A DNA stretch of 64,000 bases from Drouetiella sp036703255 (lineage in GTDB: Bacteria; Cyanobacteriota; Cyanobacteriia; Elainellales; Elainellaceae), in NCBI GenBank assembly GCA_036703255.1, contig DATNPL010000227.1:61807-125806 (forward strand). Direction: 5' to 3'. Made by a program: the position numbers and the translations under genes. Below, piece after piece: positions 52,453-60,817 of the stretch. The notes under the pieces were generated by a model that worked only from the letters and a program-made list of their open reading frames with translations, was not told the origin of the DNA and made no database searches. Position 1 is the first letter of the stretch. Every line of letters begins with the position of its first letter.

Positions 52453-53280
52453 ATGATGCAGCAGTTACGCACCGATCTAGAGCCAACCGATCGAGCGGCG
52501 ATCGCGACCTATCTGCAATCTGAGTTTCCCTTCCTTGAGGATGCGGAGGCACTCTCGCCCTATGTGGGGGGGAGAGCCGCAGGGCTGGAGCGCCTGCAAA
52601 GCTTTCAGCTAGAGAAATATGGTAAGCAGCGCAACTTTTTGGATGGCGAAGTCAGCCGCCTCTCGCCCTATGTCAGTCGGGGCTGTTTGACGCTAGAAGA
52701 ACTGCGGCAATGGGCGCTAAAGCAACCTCGCTCTCGGTCAGTAGAAGTCTTTGTTTCTGAGCTGGGCTGGCGAGCCTTTTTCCATTTGGTCTATGGGGAA
52801 GAGGGCGATCGCATCTTTCAAGATTTGGAGGAACCCAAAGTACCGATGGGTCAGCATCAGCGATCGCTGCCCGCAGACATTGCCAGCGGCACAACGGGCA
52901 TTCCTTCAATGGATACGCTGATTCAGACCCTGCGAAAGACGGGCTATCTGCACAACCATGCCCGCATGTACCTCGCGAGCTATGTGGTTCACTTCCGCAA
53001 GGTGTCTTGGCGGGCGGGAGCTGACTGGATGTATAGCCTGTTAATCGATGGAGATTTTGCCAGCAATCATTTGTCTTGGCAGTGGGTAGCTTCTACTTTT
53101 TCCACGAAGCCCTACATTTTTAACCGAGAAAATCTCGAGCGCTACGCTGGCTCTGTGCTGCCGGGTGATCCCAAAAAAGGTGATCCGTTTAACTACTCTT
53201 ACGAAGCGCTAGCGGAAAGACTTTTTGGGGGAGCCTATACCCCTGAACCGACTGGAAAACCGACAGGACAATATCAATAA
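52453..53280 (+). CDS. FAD-binding half of a photolyase/cryptochrome-type protein
   Basis: A 275-residue protein matching only the C-terminal FAD-binding domain of the photolyase/cryptochrome family. It has GGRAAGLERLQSFQLEKYGK (the first FAD segment), RLSPYVSRGCLTLEELRQWA, VSELGWRAFFHLVYG, the PSMDTLIQTLRKTGYLHNHA and RMYLASYVVHFRKVSWRAGA region that lines the flavin pocket, and NHLSWQWVASTFSTKPYIFN with RENLERYAG. The N-terminal antenna domain is missing. The next gene, beginning exactly at the following base, resembles that domain, so the two are likely two halves of one light-dependent repair or sensor protein. Confidence 0.85.
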   Translation: MMQQLRTDLEPTDRAAIATYLQSEFPFLEDAEALSPYVGGRAAGLERLQSFQLEKYGKQRNFLDGEVSRLSPYVSRGCLTLEELRQWALKQPRSRSVEVFVSELGWRAFFHLVYGEEGDRIFQDLEEPKVPMGQHQRSLPADIASGTTGIPSMDTLIQTLRKTGYLHNHARMYLASYVVHFRKVSWRAGADWMYSLLIDGDFASNHLSWQWVASTFSTKPYIFNRENLERYAGSVLPGDPKKGDPFNYSYEALAERLFGGAYTPEPTGKPTGQYQ

Positions 53281-53715
53281 ATGCCTCCCTCAACACCTTC
53301 ATCGCCTTCTCTGATTTGGTTTAACGAAGATGGGTTGAACCCTGAGCATCAGATGGTCACAGACTACGCAGATGCTCATAGAGTCTATGTTTTCGATGTG
53401 CCCGAATTACAAAGACAGAAGATTAGTAAGCATCGCGTTCAATTTATTTATGAGGCGCTACTAGAAATTCCATCTATCCAAATTTATCAGGGCGAAACGG
53501 TTGCAGTTCTGTTGCAGCTGATCGCAGATTGGGCGATTCGCGAAGTGGTCACAACAGAAACGCCCAATCATATTATTAGAGGCTGGCAAAACGAACTTCA
53601 GCGATCGGTTGCTTTAACCACCTATCCTGAAATCTTTCCCGTCACTGACGATACTTCACCGCGTCGGTTTTCTCGCTACTGGCGTAAGCATGAGCGATCG
53701 TGGTTGACGCTTTAG
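53281..53715 (+). CDS. Photolyase N-terminal-like (antenna) domain protein
   Basis: A 144-residue protein with a Rossmann-like alpha/beta pattern resembling the N-terminal DNA photolyase domain: LIWFNEDGLNPEHQMVTDYA, VYVFDVPELQRQKISKHRVQ, FIYEALLEIPSIQIYQGE, LIADWAIREVVTTET, ending FPVTDDTSPRRFSRYWR. It begins on the base after the stop of the FAD-domain gene (TAA then ATG), so the pair is translationally coupled. Order is reversed relative to fused photolyases, where this domain comes first. The match is weaker than for the first gene; a chromophore site cannot be assigned by eye. Confidence 0.65.
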   Translation: MPPSTPSSPSLIWFNEDGLNPEHQMVTDYADAHRVYVFDVPELQRQKISKHRVQFIYEALLEIPSIQIYQGETVAVLLQLIADWAIREVVTTETPNHIIRGWQNELQRSVALTTYPEIFPVTDDTSPRRFSRYWRKHERSWLTL

Positions 53716-53804
53716 ACAATACGCTATTTGCCTGAGATACTGCTGAAAAATCTTGACCGATTCAGTGACCATCCTCTATGATGAAATTGAACTACGGTGT
53801 CTGT

Positions 53805-53885
53805 ATGAATTTCGCCAAGCAGTTTTCTCTACAATTCTTTCTGCTGCTGTCGGGGGTTTCCCGACTGCGCCTGGCGCGCAAATAA
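53805..53885 (+). CDS. Leucine-rich 26-residue leader ORF (candidate)
   Basis: A short ORF starting ATG at 53805 encodes 26 residues with six Leu (one CTA, five CTG), including three CTG in a row in the middle (FFLLLSG). A hairpin (gtcggg/cccgac, 53849-53865) and a second short stem (53866-53880) overlap its 3' end, followed by TTTTTT at 53886-53891. Leu codons, hairpins and a U-run together resemble an attenuator. Nothing else in the 350-bp spacer 53716-54065 looks like a gene. Confidence 0.4.
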   Translation: MNFAKQFSLQFFLLLSGVSRLRLARK

Positions 53886-53891
53886 TTTTTT
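53849..53891 (+). terminator. Candidate attenuator terminator in the leuA leader
   Basis: Stem gtcggg (53849-53854) with cccgac (53860-53865), then tgcgc (53866-53870) with gcgca (53876-53880), and T-run 53886-53891. Lies about 354 bp before the leuA start, within and after the first Leu-rich ORF. Weak stems; function inferred. Confidence 0.4.
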
Positions 53892-54065
53892 ACCCACAAC
53901 CCCAATTTTATCTGTTCTGATTGCATAACTACAGTCTGCGATCGCATGGCTGTCCTGCCGGGAATAGATGCGATCTAGTAGAGGCGCAGGATTCTGTCTC
54001 TCGATCTTTGATCGCAGTATCTTTTGTCACGAATTTATCCTTACTCTTTTCTTTTAGAGGTTCTT

Positions 54066-54251
54066 ATGGAACTCCATTTTTTGCTGCCTGCACTGTCACT
54101 TCGACTGCCAATGGGTTATCAGAGTTTGAGTCTGCGGCAACCTGATAGCCCCGATTTTTCCAGCGTAATTTTTCCTAGAAAATTCATTGCCGTAACCATC
54201 CATTATTTGATTCACAGCCATAAACGACATCGGAGAAAGCGATCGTGTTGA
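54066..54251 (+). CDS. Leucine-rich leader ORF overlapping the leuA start
   Basis: ATG at 54066 with an AGAGG ribosome-binding site five bases upstream opens a 61-residue frame. Eight of the first 24 residues are Leu (in ELHFLLPALSLRLP and SLSLR), while the rest has almost none, and the C-terminus is basic (HSHKRHRRKRSC). The TGA at 54249-54251 overlaps the leuA GTG start at 54245, so ribosomes finishing this ORF could reinitiate on leuA. The Leu-rich opening and coupling suggest a leader peptide that senses charged tRNA-Leu. I know no described protein of this sequence. Confidence 0.5.
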   Translation: MELHFLLPALSLRLPMGYQSLSLRQPDSPDFSSVIFPRKFIAVTIHYLIHSHKRHRRKRSC

Positions 54252-55996
54252 ATAATCCTGCCCGTAAATATCGTCCGTTTGCATCTATTGATTTGCCCGA
54301 TCGCACCTGGGTATCCCAAACCATCACCCATCCCCCTATCTGGTTGAGTACCGACCTGAGGGATGGCAATCAGGCGCTCATTGAACCCATGAGCGTCACT
54401 CGCAAACTGCGCCTGTTTCATTTGTTGGTGCAGATTGGGTTTAAAGAAATTGAAGTTGCGTTTCCCTCTGCATCCCAAACAGATTTCGATTTTGTTCGGC
54501 ATTTGATTGAGCAAGATTTAATTCCCGATGATGTCACCATCCAGGTTTTGACTCCTGCCCGTGAAGCGTTGATTCGCCGCACCTTTGCCTCATTGATAGG
54601 CGCAAAGCGGGCGATCGTTCACCTATACAATGCCACCTCTCCGATTTTTCGCCGCACTGTCTTTGGACTCGATCGGGCTGGAACTATTGAGATGGCGGTT
54701 TCCAGCGCTCGATTGCTTCAGCAGCTTGCAGCCGAACAGCCCCAAACCCACTGGCGGTTTGAGTACTCACCAGAGACTTTTACCGCCACAGAGCTAGATT
54801 TTTCGCGAGAGATTTGCAATGCTGTCCTAGAGGTTTGGCAGCCCAGCGTAGATCGCAAAGCCATCATCAACTTGCCTGCCACCGTCGAAGTGGCCACGCC
54901 TAACGTCTACGCCGATCAGGTAGAGTGGATGCACCGCCATTTAGCCTATCGCGATCGCATTGTCTTGAGCGTGCATCCCCATAACGATCGCGGCTCTGGC
55001 ATTGCAGCCGCAGAGCTGGCACAGATGGCGGGAGCCGATCGGGTGGAAGGCTGTCTGTTTGGCAATGGCGAACGGACGGGCAATGTTGATTTGGTCACAT
55101 TGGCCCTGAATCTCTACACTCAGGGCATTCATCCCCAGCTTGATTTTTCAGACATCAACGAAGTGGCGCGATCGGTGGAATACTGCAATCAGCTGCCGAT
55201 TCATCCGCGCCATCCCTATGTGGGCGATTTGGTGTTTACCGCTTTTTCAGGTTCGCATCAGGATGCGATCAAAAAAGGCTTTGCCGCTCAGCAGCCAGAG
55301 GACGATTGGCAAATTCCTTATTTGCCAATCGATCCTGCCGATTTGGGGCGAAGCTATGAATCGGTGGTGCGGGTGAACAGCCAGTCTGGAAAGGGCGGCA
55401 TCGCTTTTTTGCTAGAGCAAGAGTATGGTTTGGTGCTACCCCGGCGATTACAGATTGAGTTCAGCCAGGTGGTGCAGCAGGTGATGGACACGAGTGGTAT
55501 GGAGATGACGGCATCCAGGCTCTGGGAGTTGTTCGATCGCGAGTACCTCAAGGTTGATTCACCGTTGAGATATTTGTCCCATGATCTGTCTCTGATTCTG
55601 TCTTCAGGCAGTTCGCAGAGTTCGTCAGAACAGCAGATCCAGAGCATCTCAGTCTCGGTAGAAAATTCGATGAACCAATGGTGGTTAACAGGTCAAGGCA
55701 ACGGTGCGATCGATGCCTTGGTAAATGCGCTGAATGCTTCTCTAAAGATGGATTTAAACGTTCACTCCTATGAGGAGCGATCGCTCAGCCGAGGGAGTGA
55801 TGCCTTGGCGATCGCCTATGTTGAAATCACGGGAGCGTTGATCTCAGGTTCGGTCTACGGTGTCGGCATTGATCCCAATTTCACTACGGCAGCGCTGCTG
55901 GCTGTGATCAGTGCAGTGAATCGTGGGTTTAAGCGATCGGATGGGGGGGTGCAAGCGCAGCTTTTGCAACAGTTGAGCCTCAACTTGCAGAAATAG
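54245..55996 (+). CDS. leuA: 2-isopropylmalate synthase (LeuA2 type)
   Basis: Condenses acetyl-CoA with 2-oxoisovalerate, the first committed step of leucine synthesis. The 583 residues match the type common in proteobacteria and actinobacteria, unlike the shorter 530-residue LeuA usual in cyanobacteria. The catalytic barrel opens NNPARKYRPFASIDLPDRTW, DLRDGNQALIEPM, has GFKEIEVAFPSASQTDFDFV, the metal-binding H244-P-H246 in SVHPHNDRGSG, and GNGERTGNVDLVTLALNLY. The C-terminal third is the regulatory LeuA dimer domain (ALIAYVEITG-like segment, GVGIDPNFTTAAL). Start is GTG 54245, overlapping the Leu-rich leader ORF. leuCD are not adjacent. Converges on a hypothetical gene with a 17-bp terminator hairpin between them. 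Confidence 0.94.
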   Translation: MLNNPARKYRPFASIDLPDRTWVSQTITHPPIWLSTDLRDGNQALIEPMSVTRKLRLFHLLVQIGFKEIEVAFPSASQTDFDFVRHLIEQDLIPDDVTIQVLTPAREALIRRTFASLIGAKRAIVHLYNATSPIFRRTVFGLDRAGTIEMAVSSARLLQQLAAEQPQTHWRFEYSPETFTATELDFSREICNAVLEVWQPSVDRKAIINLPATVEVATPNVYADQVEWMHRHLAYRDRIVLSVHPHNDRGSGIAAAELAQMAGADRVEGCLFGNGERTGNVDLVTLALNLYTQGIHPQLDFSDINEVARSVEYCNQLPIHPRHPYVGDLVFTAFSGSHQDAIKKGFAAQQPEDDWQIPYLPIDPADLGRSYESVVRVNSQSGKGGIAFLLEQEYGLVLPRRLQIEFSQVVQQVMDTSGMEMTASRLWELFDREYLKVDSPLRYLSHDLSLILSSGSSQSSSEQQIQSISVSVENSMNQWWLTGQGNGAIDALVNALNASLKMDLNVHSYEERSLSRGSDALAIAYVEITGALISGSVYGVGIDPNFTTAALLAVISAVNRGFKRSDGGVQAQLLQQLSLNLQK

Positions 55997-56021
55997 GTCT
56001 AGGGCTGATAGGCGAGTTAGC

Positions 56022-56060
56022 AAGGTTTAGAAGCCTCGCAGAACGAGGCTTCTAAACCTT
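56022..56060. terminator. 17-bp hairpin between convergent genes
   Basis: Arms aaggtttagaagcctcg (56022-56038) and cgaggcttctaaacctt (56044-56060) are exact reverse complements around CAGAA, between the leuA stop (55996) and the convergent gene ending at 56082. It can serve as a two-way terminator. Also member of the hairpin family. Confidence 0.8.
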
Positions 56061-56081
56061 AATATGTCTACCGCTACATGT

Positions 56082-56657
56082 TTAGGGTTCGATGAAATCG
56101 TAGAGGATTTCGCCTGGTTCATCTTCGTCAGAATCGCTGGCGTAGGGGGAGGTCGATCGGCTAGAGGCCGGATCGATCGCCTGCTGCAACCGATCCTGAA
56201 AGTCATCGGATTCTAGGAAGCCGACCAAAATTTCATCTGGTTCATCTTCAAATTCGTCTTCAGGTTCGTCTTCAGGTTCGTCTTCAGGCGGCTGTAGCAT
56301 GGCTTCTGCTGGCGTATTGGGCATCTGCCGCAGGGTTTGTTCGATCGCCACAACTCTAGCTGCCAAGGCAGCCGTCTGCATCATCACCAGATCGGTCTTT
56401 GCTAGCCGATTCTCTAGTCTGTGAATTTGGCTCTGCATCTGCGTCAGTGTCTCCACCGGGACAGAAGGCTGTTTATCTAGAGTTGCGGCTTTATTGAGAT
56501 CTGGACTGAGATTTGGGTTGAGATCTGGATTGAGATATTGAGCGATCGCCTCATACACTAATTGTTCGACGCTTTTTCCAGTTTGCTGGGCACGGGCTTC
56601 TAGGGCGGTCTGCCAAGATTGGGGAATGGCACATTTGATGCGGGGGTGTTCAGTCAT
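56082..56657 (-). CDS. Hypothetical protein with RHH-like N-terminus and acidic repeats
   Basis: A 191-residue protein. The first 45 residues (HPRIKCAIPQSWQTALEARA, QQTGKSVEQLVYEAIAQYL) have the size and pattern of a ribbon-helix-helix DNA-binding domain. A coiled-coil segment follows at about 75-110 (LTQMQSQIHRLENRLAKTDL), then acidic tracts of EDEP repeats (residues about 125-145) and a second acidic tail with DEDEPGEILYDF. Possibly a DNA- or protein-binding regulator. Not recognised as a named family. 30 bp after the AttH-like gene on the same strand. Confidence 0.6.
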   Translation of the reverse strand: MTEHPRIKCAIPQSWQTALEARAQQTGKSVEQLVYEAIAQYLNPDLNPNLSPDLNKAATLDKQPSVPVETLTQMQSQIHRLENRLAKTDLVMMQTAALAARVVAIEQTLRQMPNTPAEAMLQPPEDEPEDEPEDEFEDEPDEILVGFLESDDFQDRLQQAIDPASSRSTSPYASDSDEDEPGEILYDFIEP

Positions 56658-56687
56658 GGTGAAGGGAATGAAGGGAAAGGGGGAGGG

Positions 56688-57938
56688 TTAGGGGGTTCTG
56701 GCTGAGAGGAGCGCATCTAGGCGATCGGCGTAGCCCGTTAGTTCGACATAGCCTTTGCCTTGAATCGGCTGATGCCGTGAGCTGCCCTGAAAGGCAACGG
56801 CACCCTCCCAATAGGTCGCGGTCGCAGTATTGAGTTCTTGGTTAGGCATCAAGGGTTTGCCCTGAAGCGTTAGGTCAAGTTCGGGAATGGCGATCGTCCA
56901 TTTTGCTGGATAAATCGCTTTGCTTTGGGGGCTTTGCCAGGTATCCAAAACTTCGATCTGCCAGTCTTGGGCATTGAGCGGTTGCGTCTCTCCATCTGCC
57001 GTAATATAGGTTCCCATAGAGGTAGATTCTAGGGTGCCGTCATCATGGCGCAGCAGGTACAGCATCAGGGCTGAGCCGTTGTCAAACTGCATGGAAAACC
57101 AATTCCATCCTACAGTCCCCGAGCTGAGAGCATTGGTAGAGTATTCATGGTCTTTCCAGGTTAACCCTGTCACCTCATAGCGATCGCCGTTAATAGTAAT
57201 TTTTCCAGTCGTCGGCTGTTGCACCAGCGAGTAATAATAGGACGCATTTCCGGATTTCAAGCCTTTGAGGCTGAAACCGCGATCGCCTTGGAGAATAGGC
57301 GGCAAACTCTGAGTCACCTGCAAGTCCAGCGCTACTTCTGGAGTTTGTGCCCGTAGCTGCACGACACCGGGCGAAATCTCTTCGGCAGACCAGTCTTCTA
57401 GCCAAACCTGGTAGGGCACTGCCGTTGCCCCCGCCAGATTGACATTGCCTCGGCTGAAGCGCTCATAGGGGTAGAACTGGCGATCGGCAATATCGCTGAC
57501 CGTCAGGTGAGCCGAATAGACTTGACGACTGCGCCAGTGAGAGGATGGCGCAGTCGGCTGCTGATCGGGTGGCATTAGGGCCTGTCGGAAGAAGGTGAGC
57601 TGGAAGCCAAACGGACGACCTGCTGCGGTTTCCAAGTTGCCTGTGTAGTACCACCATTCGGTTTGGTAGTCTTCATGGGCACCAAAGTCCTGGGGAAATT
57701 GCCAGACCTGCGGAGCCGTAACCTGACGAAACGCCGAGGTGCCCGTCAAGGTTTCAGCTGGAGCATCCAGCCAAGTCAGTTGGGCATTGGCGGCATTAGC
57801 AGACGATGCGAATCCGGTTAAGCCGAGGCATCCCGCTGTCAGAATGATGAGAAAAAACTGGAGGGACGATCGCCCCCATTTTCCCAGCCTTGGGGAATAC
57901 AGAGCGTTAAGGCAACGCAGAGGAGAGACTTTAAACAT
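56688..57938 (-). CDS. Exported lipocalin-like AttH/carotenoid 1,2-hydratase family protein
   Basis: A 416-residue protein with a signal peptide (FFLIILTAGCLGLTGFASSA, cut near ANA) and a two-barrel lipocalin-like domain of the AttH/CrtC type: FGAHEDYQTEWWYYTGNLET, PFGFQLTFFRQAL, VYSAHLTVSDIADRQFYPYE, FSRGNVNLAG, and in the second half LTWKDHEYSTNALSSGTVGW with NWFSMQFDNG. CrtC itself hydrates carotenoids, but most members of the family are of unknown role. It lies 3 bp after the ABC permease, the same pairing as in attF-attH clusters, which suggests a transport-related function outside the cell. GlyTrp-rich motifs are intact. Confidence 0.85.
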   Translation of the reverse strand: MFKVSPLRCLNALYSPRLGKWGRSSLQFFLIILTAGCLGLTGFASSANAANAQLTWLDAPAETLTGTSAFRQVTAPQVWQFPQDFGAHEDYQTEWWYYTGNLETAAGRPFGFQLTFFRQALMPPDQQPTAPSSHWRSRQVYSAHLTVSDIADRQFYPYERFSRGNVNLAGATAVPYQVWLEDWSAEEISPGVVQLRAQTPEVALDLQVTQSLPPILQGDRGFSLKGLKSGNASYYYSLVQQPTTGKITINGDRYEVTGLTWKDHEYSTNALSSGTVGWNWFSMQFDNGSALMLYLLRHDDGTLESTSMGTYITADGETQPLNAQDWQIEVLDTWQSPQSKAIYPAKWTIAIPELDLTLQGKPLMPNQELNTATATYWEGAVAFQGSSRHQPIQGKGYVELTGYADRLDALLSARTP

Positions 57939-57941
57939 GCT

Positions 57942-60542
57942 TTATTCCTGGCGAATGGCGGTAGAGATATTCATTCGACCCAGACGGATGGCTGGATATA
58001 GCCCTGCCAGCAGCGCCGCAACAATCGCCACCAGAAAAGCCTGCCAGAAGTACTTGCCCTCTAGCGCCATTTGCAGCGTCCAGCCAAACGATCGGACATT
58101 AATCACGTAGATTAAAATCCAGGCCAGCACAAAGCCCAACGGCATGGCAAACAAGCCCGCCATCGTGCCCATCAGTCCAGTTTCGAGCAGGGTCATGGCT
58201 GCCAACTGGCGAGGGGTCATGCCTGTCGATCGCAAGATGCCAATCTCGCGTGTCCGTTCGAGCTGGAGGCTCATGAGCGTACTCAGCACCCCAATAAAGG
58301 CCACTACAACGGCCAGCAGCCGCAAAGCATCGGTGATGGCAAAGGTGCGATCGAAAATCTCCAGCGATCCTTGCCGCAAGCTGCGATTAGACTGCACCGA
58401 CAAACTTTGCCTGCCTTTGAACTGCTCTCGGATGGCATCGACAATTTCTTCAACAGACGCATCAGGAGACACAAACAAACCCAAAGAGGCGATGCGATCG
58501 TCATGCCAAAGCGACTCATAAATATCATTATCGAGAATGATCGTGCCCTGATCAGAGGAATAGTCATAGAACACTGCCAGGACAGGAAAAGTGCGATCGC
58601 CCTCAGGAGTTTCTAGTGTGATGGTTTCGGGGGGGCGCTCCAGATTCTCTCGAATAATCAGCGCCTCGGAGATAATCGCGCCTTGCCCCGCATCCATTTC
58701 ATCCCAGGGATCGACTCCCAAATCAGCTCGAATCCAGGCATAGGGGCGCTGACCGTGGGACACATCCCCATCGGCAGAGATCAGCTTAGCGGGCTTGTCG
58801 CGGGTGAGGTCGTCAAAGCCTGTAACCCTGACATCGGCATCGTTGTAGGTGACAGCCCACTCAATGCCGGGAAAGGTACGCAGCGCCTGGGCGATCGCCG
58901 GATCAACCTTACCCAAGACCCGATTGGCGGTAGTTGTGGGAGGCGACACGTAAATATCGGCTTGCAGGGTTTGGTCGAGCCACTGCACCACCGTACCGCG
59001 AAAAGACCCGACCATAATCGACACGCCGACAATCACAGAGACAGACACCATCAGAGCCGCGATCGCCACAGAAGTACGGCTAAGGGATCGCAAAATATCG
59101 CGCGGTGCCAGTCGTCCCAAAATGCCCAAAGTGCGACCGCCAAGCGGCACAAAGCCTCGCATTGCCAGAGTCATCAAGGGCGGCACCAGCAAGGCTGCCC
59201 CCAGCAGTATGGCAAACAGTCCGGTAAACACTGCCACCAATCCAGAACCCTGCCACCGCAGCAGTAGCACCCCCAGAGCCGTCAAGCCTGCCCAGGCCAG
59301 CACTAGCTTAGGCAATAGCGCCTGGACTTTGCCCTCAAGCGTCGATCGCTGGAGCGTTAGCGTTGGGGGCGTGTTCATCGCCTCCCAGGCGGGTAGCCCC
59401 GAAGCCAGCAGCGCCGAGGCCATGCCAATCACTAGCCCTTTGGCGATCGTGCTGTTGGCTAAAGTCACCTGCTGAACGTTGACCACAAAGTAAAAGTCAT
59501 TAATCGTTTGGGTGATCAAGCCGACAATGCTGCGCCCCAGCACAATGCCTAACCCCACGCCCAAAATAGAGCCGATGACGCTAAACAGAGCCGCTTCGCC
59601 CAAAATCAGCGTCAACAACTGCCCCTGAGTTACGCCCAAGCAGCGCAAAATCCCAAAGAGGGGACGACGCTGAATCACGCTAAAGGTGACGGTGTTGTAG
59701 ATCAGAAACATGCCGACCACCAGCGCCAGTAAGCTCAGAGCCGCCAAATTTAGCTCAAACGCGGCTGTCATTTGCTGCACTGCATTTTTCTGGGCTTCAG
59801 CCGTTTCCAGCTTGAGATCTGAGGGCAAGAAAGCAGCGATCGCCTCCACTTCTTCTGGCTCTCGCACGATGAGATCAATTTCGCTGAGGCTGCCCACCTG
59901 TCCCAGAATTTCTTGGGCGGTAGCAATATCGGCAAACAAAAAGTTGCTTAGTGCCCGACGGTTGAGGGCATCACTGGTTTCCAAGACTCCCACCAATGTC
60001 GCCGTCCGTGCCTGTCCGGCAATGTCGAGATGCAGCGCGGCACCGAGGGCAAGGCCATAGCGATCGGCAACCTCTTGAGACAGCACCAGTGTATCGGGCT
60101 GGGTGAGAAACTGCACAAACCCAGTGCCCTGACTGCCCACCTCCTGAAAATAGCTGCGAAACGGGGATTCGGCAAACAAATCGACCCCGACCAACCGCAT
60201 CGGCTGATCGCCCAGCTCACTCACCTGCACATAGCCCTCAACCACCGGAGCTGCCGGAACGCGATCGAACTGGCGCTTGAGCTGAGCATAGACGGACTCA
60301 TCGACTCCAGTGGGGGCGATCGCCACAATCCGGTGGGTTGCCCGTCCGGTAATGGCATCGGTCGAGAGTGAGAAAGCCCGCTGCGCTGAGCCGTTGGCTA
60401 GATCGATCGACACCATCATTGCCACACCCAGAGCAATGCCCAATATACAAAGGGCATACTGCAAAGGACGCTGACGCAATCGTTGCCATGCCAGTCGCCA
60501 CAGCGGTCGATTAGACAAAACTGGGATGGGAGATATCAGCAT
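57942..60542 (-). CDS. FtsX/MacB-type ABC transporter permease
   Basis: An 866-residue membrane protein with two FtsX modules. N-terminal helix (RPLQYALCILGIALGVAMMV) is followed by a large periplasmic domain (residues about 45-260), then three helices (LSLLALVVGMFLIYNTVTFS onwards, LGLVGIVLGRSI-like), a second periplasmic domain (about 520-720) and a final three-helix FtsX core ending LLAGLYPAIRLGRMNISTAI. This is the FtsX-like permease with duplicated halves. The ATPase gene that should partner it is not within the window's next 3.4 kb. It precedes the AttH-like gene by 3 bp, in one operon. Substrate unknown, perhaps lipid or lipoprotein. Confidence 0.88.
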   Translation of the reverse strand: MLISPIPVLSNRPLWRLAWQRLRQRPLQYALCILGIALGVAMMVSIDLANGSAQRAFSLSTDAITGRATHRIVAIAPTGVDESVYAQLKRQFDRVPAAPVVEGYVQVSELGDQPMRLVGVDLFAESPFRSYFQEVGSQGTGFVQFLTQPDTLVLSQEVADRYGLALGAALHLDIAGQARTATLVGVLETSDALNRRALSNFLFADIATAQEILGQVGSLSEIDLIVREPEEVEAIAAFLPSDLKLETAEAQKNAVQQMTAAFELNLAALSLLALVVGMFLIYNTVTFSVIQRRPLFGILRCLGVTQGQLLTLILGEAALFSVIGSILGVGLGIVLGRSIVGLITQTINDFYFVVNVQQVTLANSTIAKGLVIGMASALLASGLPAWEAMNTPPTLTLQRSTLEGKVQALLPKLVLAWAGLTALGVLLLRWQGSGLVAVFTGLFAILLGAALLVPPLMTLAMRGFVPLGGRTLGILGRLAPRDILRSLSRTSVAIAALMVSVSVIVGVSIMVGSFRGTVVQWLDQTLQADIYVSPPTTTANRVLGKVDPAIAQALRTFPGIEWAVTYNDADVRVTGFDDLTRDKPAKLISADGDVSHGQRPYAWIRADLGVDPWDEMDAGQGAIISEALIIRENLERPPETITLETPEGDRTFPVLAVFYDYSSDQGTIILDNDIYESLWHDDRIASLGLFVSPDASVEEIVDAIREQFKGRQSLSVQSNRSLRQGSLEIFDRTFAITDALRLLAVVVAFIGVLSTLMSLQLERTREIGILRSTGMTPRQLAAMTLLETGLMGTMAGLFAMPLGFVLAWILIYVINVRSFGWTLQMALEGKYFWQAFLVAIVAALLAGLYPAIRLGRMNISTAIRQE

Positions 60543-60817
60543 TTAATTCAAGAGGGTGCTGGAAAGCAGGGCGCTAGAAAACAGACACAGCCAAATTGGC
60601 TACAGCCAAACTGTAACAAAGTATTGCGAATCTTGGAATGTAGCCTAGCGTAATGCAGCGATGCCCGTTTTATAGCTGTATTCATGGCGGGACGGGAACA
60701 TTTTTGAGGGCGTGCTCATGCCCTAAGCCCAGCGATTAAGGCTATAGCGGCAAGTCATGGTATGACTGATGACAAGAAATTGTTCAATCTCGCTCTGCTA
60801 GCTCATGAATTTGGCTT

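Noticed and set aside
53921..54145. 74-residue ORF in the leuA leader
   Set aside because: It overlaps the better-supported Leu-rich ORF in another frame and has no matching start signal.
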